Part shown: one piece after another, positions 1 to 7,880 of the stretch | Layout: the number at the start of each line of letters is the position of its first letter | Position numbering within the stretch: the first letter of the stretch is position 1 | NCBI GenBank assembly: GCA_023406895.1 | Contig: JAEXTV010000007.1 | Coordinates: 135,168 to 199,167, forward strand | Source of the DNA: Bacillota bacterium | GTDB taxonomy: Bacteria > Bacillota > Clostridia > Christensenellales > SZUA-584 | Direction of reading: 5' to 3' | DNA length: 64,000 nt | Notes under the pieces: model-generated | The model's database searches: none | What the model saw: the letters and a program-made list of their open reading frames with translations, nothing else | Told to the model about the DNA's origin: nothing | Program-made: the position numbers and the translations under genes

Positions 1-210
1 TTACAGCTTTATTTTGTTCCGCGTGCGCCTGAGTTATGAATGTATTTTTTCCCAATAATGGGTTTCATATTCTTGGTTGCAATTTGATAAATGCAGGATT
101 TAGCGCCGCCTGATTCAGAAGATCGTTAATAATTGCACAATTTGGGCACATTACAACGAATAAATGCAACAATTAGTCAAACATATTGCAGAATAACGGT
201 GTATTTGCTA

Positions 211-239
211 TTGATTTTTCATATTGCAGATAGTATAAT
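211..239 (+). promoter_or_regulatory. Probable sigma-A promoter of the glutamate synthase operon
   Basis: A TTGATT hexamer (211-216) is followed after 17 bases by a perfect TATAAT (234-239). Transcription would begin near 246, giving a leader of about 145 nt before the first gene at 391. No other good promoter is visible between the window start and the gene. Confidence 0.6.
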
Positions 240-291
240 GATACAGCTAACGTGGGAAATGACAGTTCTAGTATTAATGAACATTTCTTAC

Positions 292-367
292 GACTTGTCA
301 AACAAGTCTTGTTGGCGTCTATATTTTATCGCAGGCGTTTTTTTTGACTGACACTAGACGCACCTGC
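292..367 (+). promoter_or_regulatory. Structured leader, possible transcription attenuator
   Basis: The leader holds a perfect 7-bp hairpin (292-298 with 302-308). A weaker stem (316-320 with 333-337, one G-U pair) is followed directly by eight T (338-345), which resembles an intrinsic terminator. Two other pairings compete with that stem: 315-321 with 355-361, and 331-335 with 363-367. Mutually exclusive stems around a T-run upstream of the ribosome binding site suggest attenuation. I do not recognise a known riboswitch, T-box or ANTAR-type tandem hexaloop here. Confidence 0.3.
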
Positions 368-390
368 CCAATATCCGAGGGGGAGAGTCA

Positions 391-1479
391 ATGGTAAAAG
401 AGGGGCAAGTAAGGATTCCATCCGGCTGTGCCATCAGCGGTATACTGAACCGCAAGGGCGAAAGATTTTCGGGAGAGACGATCATTAAATCAATAGAATT
501 GATGCATGACAGAAGCAACGGCCTCGGCGGAGGCTTTGCCGGCTATGGGATATATCCGGACTATGCGGATCTTTACGCGCTGCATTTGTTCTATGATGAT
601 ATGCCTTCCAAGGAAGCGGTTGACGAGGTTTTAGAGCGTCATTTTGAAATAGAAAAAGCGGAAGTCATTCCCACAAGAAAAAGCAAAGAGATTCCTTCAA
701 GCCCGTTGATATGGCGTTATTTTGTGTACCCGCGCAAGCAGCGTCTTCAACGGTCTGGGCTCGACGAACAAGAGTTTGTCGCACAGTTTGTATTTAATAT
801 CAATGAGAATTATAAAGGCGCCTATGTTTTTTCTTCGGGAAAGAATATGGGCGCTTTTAAAGGTGTGGGCTTTCCCGAGGATATCGGACGTTTTTTCAAA
901 CTCGAAACATACGACGCATATCTTTGGACTTCACATGGCCGTTTCCCGACGAATACGCCGGGATGGTGGGGCGGCGCGCATCCTTTCACGCTGCTGAACT
1001 GGTCGGTGGTGCATAACGGTGAGATTTCTTCCTACGATGCAAACAGACGGTTTGTGGAGATGTTTGGATACAAATGCACATTGATGACGGATACGGAGGT
1101 CATCACATACTTGTTTGATCTGCTTGTCCGTAAACACGGTATGACGCTAAAGGACGCTGTGAATATTGTGGCGGCACCGTTCTGGCGGGAGATTGAGCTG
1201 ATGGACGAGGAGAAGAGGCAGAAGTTTGAGGCGATCCGTGCGGTGTACGGTTCTGCGCTGATTAACGGGCCGTTTTCGATTATACTCGGTTTTCAGGGCG
1301 GCTTTCTGGCATTAAACGACAGAATAAAGCTGAGATCTCTCGTGGCCGCGGAGAAGGGCGACATGCTCTATGTGGCCAGCGAAGAAGCCGCGATACGCAT
1401 CATTTGCGAAACGCCTGACCGCGTGTGGTCACCGTCGGGCGGGGAACCAATTATAGGACTGGTGGAGGGGAACCAATGA
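391..1479 (+). CDS. Glutamate synthase glutaminase subunit (class II amidotransferase domain)
   Basis: The 362-residue protein is the glutamine amidotransferase part of a split glutamate synthase; it releases ammonia from glutamine for reductive transfer to 2-oxoglutarate. Cys13 in SGCAISG is the expected Ntn-hydrolase nucleophile, which implies removal of a 12-residue leader. The SHGRFPTNT segment and the WSVVHNGEI segment are typical of class II amidotransferases. A GGGGGAGAG ribosome binding site lies just before the ATG. It is the first of five genes; its stop codon overlaps the next ATG (ATGA). In bacterial GltB this domain is fused to the synthase core, so separation points to the archaeal-type arrangement known in archaea, Thermotoga and Clostridia. 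Confidence 0.9.
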   Translation: MVKEGQVRIPSGCAISGILNRKGERFSGETIIKSIELMHDRSNGLGGGFAGYGIYPDYADLYALHLFYDDMPSKEAVDEVLERHFEIEKAEVIPTRKSKEIPSSPLIWRYFVYPRKQRLQRSGLDEQEFVAQFVFNINENYKGAYVFSSGKNMGAFKGVGFPEDIGRFFKLETYDAYLWTSHGRFPTNTPGWWGGAHPFTLLNWSVVHNGEISSYDANRRFVEMFGYKCTLMTDTEVITYLFDLLVRKHGMTLKDAVNIVAAPFWREIELMDEEKRQKFEAIRAVYGSALINGPFSIILGFQGGFLALNDRIKLRSLVAAEKGDMLYVASEEAAIRIICETPDRVWSPSGGEPIIGLVEGNQ

Positions 1480-2981
1480 GTTTACAACTGGGCTGGCCGG
1501 ATTATCTGGTTGAGAGAGATGAAAATAGATGCATACAATGCGAAGTGTGTGCAAAACAGTGCGCCAACGAGGTGCATAGGCTGGATCCCGATACGGGAAA
1601 GATGGTTGCGGACGACGCAAAATGTGTGGACTGCCACCGCTGCGTCGCGCTGTGCCCCACAAGGGCGCTTAAGATCCGTGTGAACGATCTTGAGTTTAAA
1701 CCCAATAAGAACTGGACGAGCAACGCAATTAAAGAAATTTATAAGCAGGCGGCCACAGGCAGCGTGCTGTTAACCGGCATGGGCAACCCCAAAGATTTCC
1801 CGATCTATTGGGATAAAATGCTCATCAACGCCTCGCAGGTCACGAATCCGTCGATTGACCCGCTGCGCGAACCGATGGAAACAGGCGTGATACTGGGGCG
1901 CAAACCTGAAAAGCTCGAGTTTGACAAACACGGCAAGCTGCTGACGAAACTGCCGCCGCAGGTGAAGCTGTCGGTGCCCGTCATGTTTTCAGCGATGTCA
2001 TTCGGGTCTATTTCGCGCAACGCGCACGAGGCGCTTGCGCGCGCGGCGACGGAACTCGGCATACTCTATAATACGGGCGAAGGCGGCCTTGCGAAGGAAT
2101 TCTACAAATACGGGCCCAACACCATCGTTCAGGTGGCATCGGGGCGATTTGGCGTGCACGCGGAATACTTAAACGCGGGCGCCATGCTTGAGATTAAAAT
2201 CGGCCAGGGCGCAAAACCCGGCATCGGCGGCCATCTGCCCGGCGAAAAGGTGGGCGAACAGGTGTCGATGGCGCGCATGATCCCGCAGGGCAGCGACGCG
2301 ATTTCTCCCGCGCCGCATCATGATATCTATTCGATTGAAGATCTTCGTCAGCTGATTTACTCGCTGAAGGAAGCGACGAACTATACAAAGCCGGTATCCG
2401 TAAAAATCGCGGCGGTGCATAACGCGCCGGCCATCGCTTCGGGTATCGCGCGGGCCGGAGCCGACGTGATTGCGATTGACGGCTTCCGCGGGGGCACAGG
2501 CGCCGCGCCGCAGCGTGTGCGCGACAACGTGGGCATACCGATTGAAATGGCGCTCGCCGCGGTTGATCAGCGCCTCAGGGAGGAAAGCATCCGCAACGAG
2601 GTTTCGCTCGTGGTGGCGGGCAGCATCCGCAACAGCGCCGATATCGTGAAGGCCATCGCATTGGGTGCCGACGCGGTCTACATCGGTTCCTCCGCCTTAA
2701 TTGCGATCGGCTGCCATATGTGCCAGAACTGCTACACCGGCAGGTGCAACTGGGGTATCGCGACACAGCGTGACGATCTTGTGAAGCGGCTTAATCCCGA
2801 TATCGCGACGGAACGCCTCGTGAACCTGATCAGTGCGTGGAAGCACGAGATCGAGGAGATGCTGGGCGGCATGGGCATCAACGCCATCGAAAGCCTTAAG
2901 GGCAACAGGCTGATGCTGCGCGGTGTGGGGCTCAACCAAAAAGAACTTGATATTCTCGGCATCAAGCATGTCGGCGAATAA
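1476..2981 (+). CDS. Glutamate synthase FMN/Fe-S core subunit with N-terminal ferredoxin domain
   Basis: The 501-residue catalytic core of a split glutamate synthase. Residues 19-29 and 50-60 each carry a CxxCxxCxxxC [4Fe-4S] motif. The central FMN barrel contains the family signature GQGAKPGIGGHLPG. A later cysteine group (CHMCQNCYTGRC) fits the cluster of glutamate synthases. The ATG at 1476 is preferred over an upstream in-frame start because it follows a GGAGGGG site and overlaps the previous stop codon. It would take electrons through its ferredoxin domain and ammonia from the neighbouring glutaminase subunit. Family assignment is strong; in vivo electron donor is inferred from context. 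Confidence 0.93.
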   Translation: MSLQLGWPDYLVERDENRCIQCEVCAKQCANEVHRLDPDTGKMVADDAKCVDCHRCVALCPTRALKIRVNDLEFKPNKNWTSNAIKEIYKQAATGSVLLTGMGNPKDFPIYWDKMLINASQVTNPSIDPLREPMETGVILGRKPEKLEFDKHGKLLTKLPPQVKLSVPVMFSAMSFGSISRNAHEALARAATELGILYNTGEGGLAKEFYKYGPNTIVQVASGRFGVHAEYLNAGAMLEIKIGQGAKPGIGGHLPGEKVGEQVSMARMIPQGSDAISPAPHHDIYSIEDLRQLIYSLKEATNYTKPVSVKIAAVHNAPAIASGIARAGADVIAIDGFRGGTGAAPQRVRDNVGIPIEMALAAVDQRLREESIRNEVSLVVAGSIRNSADIVKAIALGADAVYIGSSALIAIGCHMCQNCYTGRCNWGIATQRDDLVKRLNPDIATERLVNLISAWKHEIEEMLGGMGINAIESLKGNRLMLRGVGLNQKELDILGIKHVGE

Positions 2982-2995
2982 ACGGGGGTTTTATA

Positions 2996-3442
2996 ATGAA
3001 AAAGGTATACGCTGACGAAAAATGGTGTCTCGGGTGCGGGCTGTGCAAGGTGTACTGCCGCACGTCGCACTCGCAGACGCTTGATATTATCAAAGCGCAC
3101 AAGCTCGAAAGCCCGCGCCCTGTGGAGCGGCTGCATATCGAGACGGGCGACAAGGTCAACTTTGCGCTGCAGTGCCGCCACTGTGACGACCCGAAGTGCG
3201 TGCAGGCCTGCATCACGGGCGCGATGCAGAAGGACCCGGAGACGGGCCTTGTGCTCAATGAAGCCGAGCGCTGTGTAGGCTGCTGGACGTGCGTGCTCGC
3301 GTGTCCGTTCGGCGCGATTGTGCGCGACGAGGGCAAGAAGAAAGTGGCCGCCAAGTGTGACCTGTGCGCCGCGATGGGTGAGCCCGAATGCGTGAAGCAC
3401 TGCCCGAACAACGCGCTTAAGTACGAAGACAGGGGGGAATGA
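2996..3442 (+). CDS. Four-cluster ferredoxin subunit of the glutamate synthase operon
   Basis: This 148-residue protein has sixteen cysteines in four groups (C11-C21, C60-C72, C93-C103, C121-C136), enough for four [4Fe-4S] clusters. The pattern resembles the HycB/CooF type of electron-transfer subunits. It has no signal peptide, so it should be cytoplasmic. It sits 14 nt after the synthase core gene and just before an FAD/NAD(P) oxidoreductase, so the likely role is carrying electrons from the flavoprotein to the synthase core. Its partner is inferred from gene order only. Confidence 0.85.
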   Translation: MKKVYADEKWCLGCGLCKVYCRTSHSQTLDIIKAHKLESPRPVERLHIETGDKVNFALQCRHCDDPKCVQACITGAMQKDPETGLVLNEAERCVGCWTCVLACPFGAIVRDEGKKKVAAKCDLCAAMGEPECVKHCPNNALKYEDRGE

Positions 3443-3444
3443 GC

Positions 3445-4698
3445 ATGAAATATGTGATTATCGGCAATTCCGCCGCTGCCGTGGGGTGTATAGAAGGTTT
3501 GCGCAAGTGTGACAAGAACGGGTCGATCACCGTGATTTCGGACGAAACGCATCATGTGTATTCGCGCCCGCTGATTTCCTACTATCTCGCTGGCAAGGTG
3601 AAACCGGGCAACATGGTTTACCGCAAGAAGGATTTTTACGAGAAGAACAACGTGACCACGCTGTTCGGCGTCAAGGCTGTGTCGATTGACCCCAAGAAGA
3701 AAACCGTGGCGCTCAGCGACGGCGGCAGCGTGCCTTACGACAAGCTGCTGATCGCGACGGGGTCGTCTCCGTTCGTGCCGCCCACGCAGGGGCTTGAGAA
3801 TCAGAGCAACGTGTTCACATTCTTAAAATACGACGACGCGCTCGGCATTGAGAAGCTGTTAAGTCCGCAGAGCCGCGTGGTGGTGGTGGGGGCCGGGCTT
3901 ATCGGCCTCAAAGCTGCCGAAGGGCTGGCTCCCGTGACGGGCAGCGTGCACGTGGTGGAACTCGCGCCGCGCGTGCTGCCGATGATACTCGACGAGCAGG
4001 CGGCGGCACCGGTTCAGCAGCGCCTTGAGGAGAACGGCATCACGTTCCACCTGGGGCTCACGGTGGAGACCGTGGTGGGCAGCGACAAAGTGGAGAAGGT
4101 GGTTTTGAAGGACGGCACCGAGCTCCCGTGCGACGTGCTCGTGATGGGCGTGGGCGTGCGCCCGAACGTGGCGGAAGCCAAAGCGGCGGGCGTGGACGTG
4201 AACCGCGGCATCATTGTGGACGACGCGATGCGCACCAACGTGAAAGATATTTACGCGGCGGGCGACGTGACCGAGGGCACCGATATCATCACGGGCGAGC
4301 GCAAAATTATGGCGCTGTGGCCGAACGCATACGCCCAAGGCCGTGCGGCGGCATATGACATGTGCGGCGGCAAGGACGAGGAGTTCGACGGCGTGTTCCC
4401 GATGAACGCGGTCGGGTTTTTTGGGCTCTCCATCATCACGGCGGGCGTGCAGGGCGGCGACGGCGTGGACGTGCTGACCAAGCAGAACGCGAAAACAGGC
4501 GCGGCGAAGCGGTTCTTCGTGAAGGATGATAAGCTCGTCGGCATGATACTCGTGGGCGATGTGGACCGCGCGGGCATTTACACGTATCTGATCAGCGAGG
4601 GGATTGCGCTTTCCTCGCTGGATAAGGCGCTGACGGACGACAATTTCGGCCTTAACGCGCTGGGGTACGAGAGAATGAAGCAGAGAATTTCTTCTTAA
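3445..4698 (+). CDS. FAD-dependent NAD(P)H oxidoreductase of the glutamate synthase operon
   Basis: A 417-residue class of pyridine nucleotide-disulfide oxidoreductase. The N-terminal VIIGNSAAAVG is the FAD-binding loop, a second Rossmann motif (VVVVGAGLIG) near residue 150 binds NAD(P)H, and IYAAGD is the second FAD contact. I chose ATG 3445 because the AGGGGGG ribosome binding site at 3431-3437 is 7 nt away; ATG 3439, overlapping the ferredoxin stop codon, is only 1 nt from it. It probably feeds electrons from NAD(P)H to the adjacent ferredoxin and synthase. No redox-active CxxxxC pair is seen near the FAD loop, which is more like the NADH:rubredoxin or nitrite reductase branch. Confidence 0.85.
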   Translation: MKYVIIGNSAAAVGCIEGLRKCDKNGSITVISDETHHVYSRPLISYYLAGKVKPGNMVYRKKDFYEKNNVTTLFGVKAVSIDPKKKTVALSDGGSVPYDKLLIATGSSPFVPPTQGLENQSNVFTFLKYDDALGIEKLLSPQSRVVVVGAGLIGLKAAEGLAPVTGSVHVVELAPRVLPMILDEQAAAPVQQRLEENGITFHLGLTVETVVGSDKVEKVVLKDGTELPCDVLVMGVGVRPNVAEAKAAGVDVNRGIIVDDAMRTNVKDIYAAGDVTEGTDIITGERKIMALWPNAYAQGRAAAYDMCGGKDEEFDGVFPMNAVGFFGLSIITAGVQGGDGVDVLTKQNAKTGAAKRFFVKDDKLVGMILVGDVDRAGIYTYLISEGIALSSLDKALTDDNFGLNALGYERMKQRISS

Positions 4699-4715
4699 GA
4701 AAGAGGTTTGCAATA

Positions 4716-5450
4716 ATGGATTTGATCGCTGGCAACACTTATTACAGCATACTGAACAGGCAGATAAAAACATTGGCGGAGGAGCCGCGCGAAATCACTG
4801 TGCGTGAGGTTTACGGGCAGCGCTATATTGGCTGCGGTTTGACTAGCCATACCAAGCTGAACATTCACGGCACGCTCGGAAACGACAGCGCGTGCTATAT
4901 GGACGGCGCGACGGTGGAGGTGTTCGGCAACGCGCAGGACGGCATTGCAAACACGATGAACGACGGCAAGCTGATTGTTCACGGCAACTGCGGCGACATT
5001 ATGGGCTATGCGATGCGCGGCGGTGAGCTTTTTATAAAAGGGTACGCCGGGTACCGCAGCGGTATTCACATGAAGGAATACATGGACAAGATTCCGAAAA
5101 TCGTGATTGGCGGCAAGGCGGGCGATTTTCTCGGGGAGTACATGGCGGGCGGACGCATTGTGGTGATGGGTATCGGCCTGAAGGCCGGAGAGTATGCCGC
5201 AGGCAAGTTCTTTGGGACGGGCATGCACGGCGGGCGGATGTATATCCGCGGGCCGGTGAGAGAGGCGCTGATGGGGCGCGAGATTTCAGCACAGCCGCTG
5301 GATGATGAGGATAAGGCTTTTTTGACGCAGACGCTGAAGGATTACTCAACGTATTTCGGGGTGGATGTATCGAAAATTAAGCTGACCCAGTTTGTGAAGT
5401 ATGCGCCCAAGAGTGCGCGGCCGTATGGGAATATGTACGTGGGTAACTAA
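4716..5450 (+). CDS. Glutamate synthase GXGXG-domain subunit
   Basis: The 244-residue protein corresponds to the C-terminal beta-helix domain of the GltB large subunit. Glycine-rich repeats recur along it, such as GNDSACYMDGATVEVFGNA and GGRIVVMG. The domain is structural and helps organise the ammonia tunnel between glutaminase and synthase sites. It is the last gene of the operon, 17 nt after the oxidoreductase, and is followed by a strong terminator. With it, all three GltB domains are present as separate proteins. Confidence 0.9.
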   Translation: MDLIAGNTYYSILNRQIKTLAEEPREITVREVYGQRYIGCGLTSHTKLNIHGTLGNDSACYMDGATVEVFGNAQDGIANTMNDGKLIVHGNCGDIMGYAMRGGELFIKGYAGYRSGIHMKEYMDKIPKIVIGGKAGDFLGEYMAGGRIVVMGIGLKAGEYAAGKFFGTGMHGGRMYIRGPVREALMGREISAQPLDDEDKAFLTQTLKDYSTYFGVDVSKIKLTQFVKYAPKSARPYGNMYVGN

Positions 5451-5460
5451 GAGAAATAAC

Positions 5461-5492
5461 AAAGTCCGGAGAGAAATCTTCGGACTTTTTTT
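5461..5492 (+). terminator. Intrinsic terminator of the glutamate synthase operon
   Basis: An 8-bp perfect stem (5461-5468 with 5481-5488) overlaps a run of seven T, eleven bases after the last stop codon of the operon. Confidence 0.85.
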
Positions 5493-5516
5493 GGCTGAGT
5501 AATGTGATTGTATATT

Positions 5517-6338
5517 TTAAAGTAACTTGTTGAAATCGACTGTATAGCCTGCTGCTTTCATTTCCTTCGCTATATCTATCTGCCAATTCTTATCTGATAT
5601 ATATACAACTCCACTAATATCAGATGGAAGTTCAATGTCATCAGCAACCAAAGTAACTACATTATTTCGCCCTATTCTTCCAATTAAGAATCCATGTTCA
5701 AACACAACATTTTGCCTTGCTCGGCTCTTTAGTTTGCCTTTTTCTGTTCCGTTCTCAGTATTTCCCTTGTCATCAGGCGTATATAGCGCTATCGCGAATC
5801 CTACATCAGTATATTTTTCAATTTTCTCAATAATGGTGAGTCCACAATTTGCTTGTTCATTAAGAATAATTGGTTCGAAACCAAGTTGCGTTATAAAGCG
5901 CGCAGTCCTTTCTTTAGCTTCACCGTCGTGTCCATGAATAATAAAGATCTTGTTACGATCTATATTAACAGAGCTCTTGTCTTTAAGTTTGGGTATATCT
6001 TTTTCTACTAACTTTGGAAGGTCATATTCATCATTTCTTATATCTAGGATTAAGGATTCAATATAAGAAGCTATTTTGTCACCATACTCGCGCCAAAACG
6101 CATTTGCATCTGATTCTCCTACAATAGATACTAATGCTACAGGGGGCTTCAACTTATCTTTAAGTCTTTTACTTTCTCCAGGAAGTTCTTGATCTAAAAA
6201 TTGCGATAACTTGCGGCTCCATGTTTGGAACCTATCCCATCCAAATGCATTCCCACGTTGTTCATATGCTTGAAAAATTTCAGTATGCAGTCGACCATTG
6301 AATCCTTCTAATCCTTTTATTATCTCTTGCTTATCCAT
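5517..6338 (-). CDS. TIR-like nucleotide-binding protein (CAP12/Pycsar effector family), orphan
   Basis: A 273-residue protein. From about residue 129 it matches the predicted nucleotide-binding TIR-like family (PF10137, COG4271): KIFIIHGHDGEAKE, a GFEPIILNEQ strand-loop, VGFAIALYTPDD, then ARQNVVFEHGFLIG with Glu214 at the expected catalytic place, and a C-terminal DFNKLL. Related TIR domains in anti-phage systems degrade NAD+ when triggered. Residues 1-125 are alpha-helical in character and I do not recognise them; they may sense the trigger. No signal-producing cyclase or partner lies next to it. A GGAGG site precedes the ATG. The gene is clearly more AT-rich than its neighbours, which suggests transfer. 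Family call is strong; a defence role is inferred. Confidence 0.82.
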   Translation of the reverse strand: MDKQEIIKGLEGFNGRLHTEIFQAYEQRGNAFGWDRFQTWSRKLSQFLDQELPGESKRLKDKLKPPVALVSIVGESDANAFWREYGDKIASYIESLILDIRNDEYDLPKLVEKDIPKLKDKSSVNIDRNKIFIIHGHDGEAKERTARFITQLGFEPIILNEQANCGLTIIEKIEKYTDVGFAIALYTPDDKGNTENGTEKGKLKSRARQNVVFEHGFLIGRIGRNNVVTLVADDIELPSDISGVVYISDKNWQIDIAKEMKAAGYTVDFNKLL

Positions 6339-6396
6339 TGAGGGCCTCCGACAATTAAATTTAAATTTTTATTACATAACTAATACCACATAAAAC

Positions 6397-6402
6397 ATTA
6401 TA
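6397..6402 (-). promoter_or_regulatory. Possible -10 element upstream of the TIR-like gene
   Basis: On the minus strand a perfect TATAAT lies about 60 bases upstream of the TIR-like start codon in AT-rich sequence. The base string 17 upstream (TCGATT) is a poor -35 match, so the promoter is only tentative. Confidence 0.3.
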
Positions 6403-6465
6403 CATCATATTTTTACAGGAATCGACACATTGACAAAAATGTACAATCTTTTTGTGTAGCTACGC

Positions 6466-6489
6466 AAAAAACGCACCGTCTCCGGTGCG
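6466..6489 (-). terminator. Intrinsic terminator of yqeY
   Basis: A 7-bp stem (6472-6478 with 6483-6489) is followed on the minus strand by six T. It lies 16 bases after the yqeY stop codon. Confidence 0.8.
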
Positions 6490-6505
6490 CCTTCGTCAGT
6501 TCTAT

Positions 6506-6952
6506 TTACTTACATGCCTCTTCCACAAGCTTGTTTATCATCTTCCCATCCGCCTTGCCCTTCACCAGCGGCATCAGCACCTTCATAATGCTGCCCTTGT
6601 CCTGCGGCGTCGGCTTCTCAATCCCAATCTGCTTCAACACATCCGCGATGACCGCCTTCACCTCATCCTCGCTCATTAACTGCGGCGCAAATGCCGAATA
6701 CACGGCGATCTTAAACTTGTTTTCGTCTATGATGTCCGTGCGGCTCGGCGGCGCGGTATCAATCGCCTCCTGCGCGCTCTTGATTTCCTTCATCACCACC
6801 GCGTTCTCTTCGTCCTCGGTCAGTTCACTGCGCTTGTCAATCTGTTTGCTTTTCAGCGCGGCAAGCAGCAGCGAGAGCGCGTCCTTGCGCGGCGTATCCT
6901 TCGCCTTTAAGGCCTCCATCATTTCTTTTCTGACCACATCAATTTTTGACAT
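6506..6952 (-). CDS. yqeY: GatB/YqeY domain protein
   Basis: The 148-residue protein matches stand-alone YqeY, the helical domain also found at the tail of the GatB subunit of the tRNA-dependent amidotransferase. Recognisable segments are the N-terminal RKEMMEALKAKD helix and the C-terminal GKADGKMINKLVEE helix. An AAGGAGA site lies 7 nt before the ATG. It is likely transcribed alone and has its own terminator. The family may bind tRNA by analogy with GatB, but its cellular job is not settled. Confidence 0.88.
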   Translation of the reverse strand: MSKIDVVRKEMMEALKAKDTPRKDALSLLLAALKSKQIDKRSELTEDEENAVVMKEIKSAQEAIDTAPPSRTDIIDENKFKIAVYSAFAPQLMSEDEVKAVIADVLKQIGIEKPTPQDKGSIMKVLMPLVKGKADGKMINKLVEEACK

Positions 6953-7195
6953 CGCAAATTCTCCTTTTATCTCAATAGCGTTAGCGTTAAAAATTATCTG
7001 ACACTACTATAGCACAAATTGCCATATTGGAACACAGCTTTGCGAATTTATATCAGGATAACACATGGAATTCTTGTCCATTTCCATAGTCACTTCACTT
7101 CGTTTCTCTCCGCTTCGCTCGCTCACTACGAAGTGGACTGAATGACAGAATATAATCAGTGAATGGACACGCACTTTGTTTGCGCGGGCAAATGC
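6953..7195. other. Intergenic stretch between yqeY and the c-di-GMP riboswitch RNA
   Basis: No coding sequence with a ribosome binding site is seen. Positions 7090-7150 hold a low-complexity imperfect repeat built on CACTTC and CGCTC. A minus-strand TATAGT near 7006-7011 could be the yqeY -10 box, but no good -35 partner is visible. Confidence 0.5.
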
Positions 7196-7216
7196 AAAAA
7201 ACCGCCTTGGCGGTTT
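7196..7216 (-). terminator. Intrinsic terminator downstream of the c-di-GMP riboswitch
   Basis: A compact stem of about eight pairs (AAACCGCC with GGCGGTTT, tetraloop) is followed on the minus strand by a T-run. It ends the riboswitch transcript about 140 nt after the aptamer, with no gene in between. Confidence 0.7.
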
Positions 7217-7354
7217 CTTGCGTCTCGTTCTATTTGATCCCCCTAGATGAAATAAAATAAGATGAAAGGATTAGAAGTATTGCGCAATGCGCACCTATGT
7301 CAGACGCCTGAACGTCTGTTTTCCCTGAATCAAGGCAAACAAAAAGCCTCGCTT

Positions 7355-7435
7355 CGGTAACTGGCTGCCATAGACTTAAAATCCTTAGGCCCTGTAGCTT
7401 TGCGCCGCAACCTTTCGGCTGTTTTGCCGTTATCG
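7355..7435 (-). ncRNA. c-di-GMP-I (GEMM) riboswitch, orphan
   Basis: Read on the minus strand the segment follows the class I cyclic-di-GMP riboswitch consensus almost base for base. It contains GGCAAAAC, a stem capped by the GAAA tetraloop (AGCCGAAAGGTT), GCGCAAAGC, GGGCCTAA, the variable arm, ATGGCAGCC and GTTACCG. The closing stem CGATAAC with GTTACCG has one mismatch, as in the Vibrio Vc2 aptamer. It has its own promoter at 7478-7506. The RNA runs to a terminator at 7196-7216, and I find no open reading frame with a start and ribosome binding site in between. An 86-codon frame reading through the aptamer is a shadow. Confidence 0.88.
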
Positions 7436-7477
7436 GCGGGACATGATGCCGCACACGGTTGAATACATCTAAGCTTG

Positions 7478-7506
7478 AGTATAGAAACATATTGCGTTTT
7501 TGTCAA
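7478..7506 (-). promoter_or_regulatory. Strong sigma-A promoter driving the c-di-GMP riboswitch RNA
   Basis: On the minus strand a consensus TTGACA (7501-7506) is separated by exactly 17 bases from TATACT (7478-7483). The expected start near 7471 leaves about 35 nt before the aptamer. Confidence 0.8.
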
Positions 7507-7580
7507 CGGGAATTATACTAAATATTGTGGTTTTTTATCAGAATATGAAGAAAAAGGGGAGTATGCGTCGAATGGCGTTT

Positions 7581-7847
7581 TCAATCTTCAAAATCAAGAT
7601 CACGTTTACAGTGCGGGCAGGATTGAGGAATGACAAAGAATATGGTACGCAGCTTTTTGGCGCAATGAGGGCAGCGAACAAACATATAAGAGATAATAAA
7701 GCTTGCGAATAGTATAACCAAAGCGACGGATACAAGCACGACTTTAACCCCATAAGAAGTAAAGTAAAGCAAATACGCTATAAATAAGAGGCCCACCCCA
7801 ATATAGGTGAGAATTTTTTGTAATCGCACCGCTTTTCTAAACCCCAT
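7581..7847 (-). CDS. Small two-helix membrane protein with C-terminal zinc ribbon (paralog 1)
   Basis: An 88-residue protein with two hydrophobic segments (about residues 13-31 and 33-54). A C-terminal zinc ribbon follows, with CPHC near residue 59 and CPHC near residue 76. A GAAAGGAG site precedes the ATG. Three further copies of the same architecture lie immediately upstream on the same strand, with gaps of 33-50 nt, so this looks like a locally amplified family and probably one transcript. I do not recognise the family and give no function. Confidence 0.7.
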   Translation of the reverse strand: MGFRKAVRLQKILTYIGVGLLFIAYLLYFTSYGVKVVLVSVALVILFASFIISYMFVRCPHCAKKLRTIFFVIPQSCPHCKRDLDFED

Positions 7848-7880
7848 CGCTGGCTCCTTTCTTATACGGCTGTATGGCTG

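Noticed and set aside
133..351. A 72-codon frame in the leader of the glutamate synthase operon
   Set aside because: It starts upstream of the likely transcription start at about 246, has no ribosome binding site and crosses the hairpin region.
5517..6338. A CBASS or Pycsar operon
   Set aside because: Neither a nucleotidyl cyclase nor any ancillary gene lies on either side; the neighbours are glutamate synthase and yqeY.
7230..7490. An 86-codon minus-strand frame
   Set aside because: It reads through the c-di-GMP riboswitch, begins in its promoter region and has no ribosome binding site.
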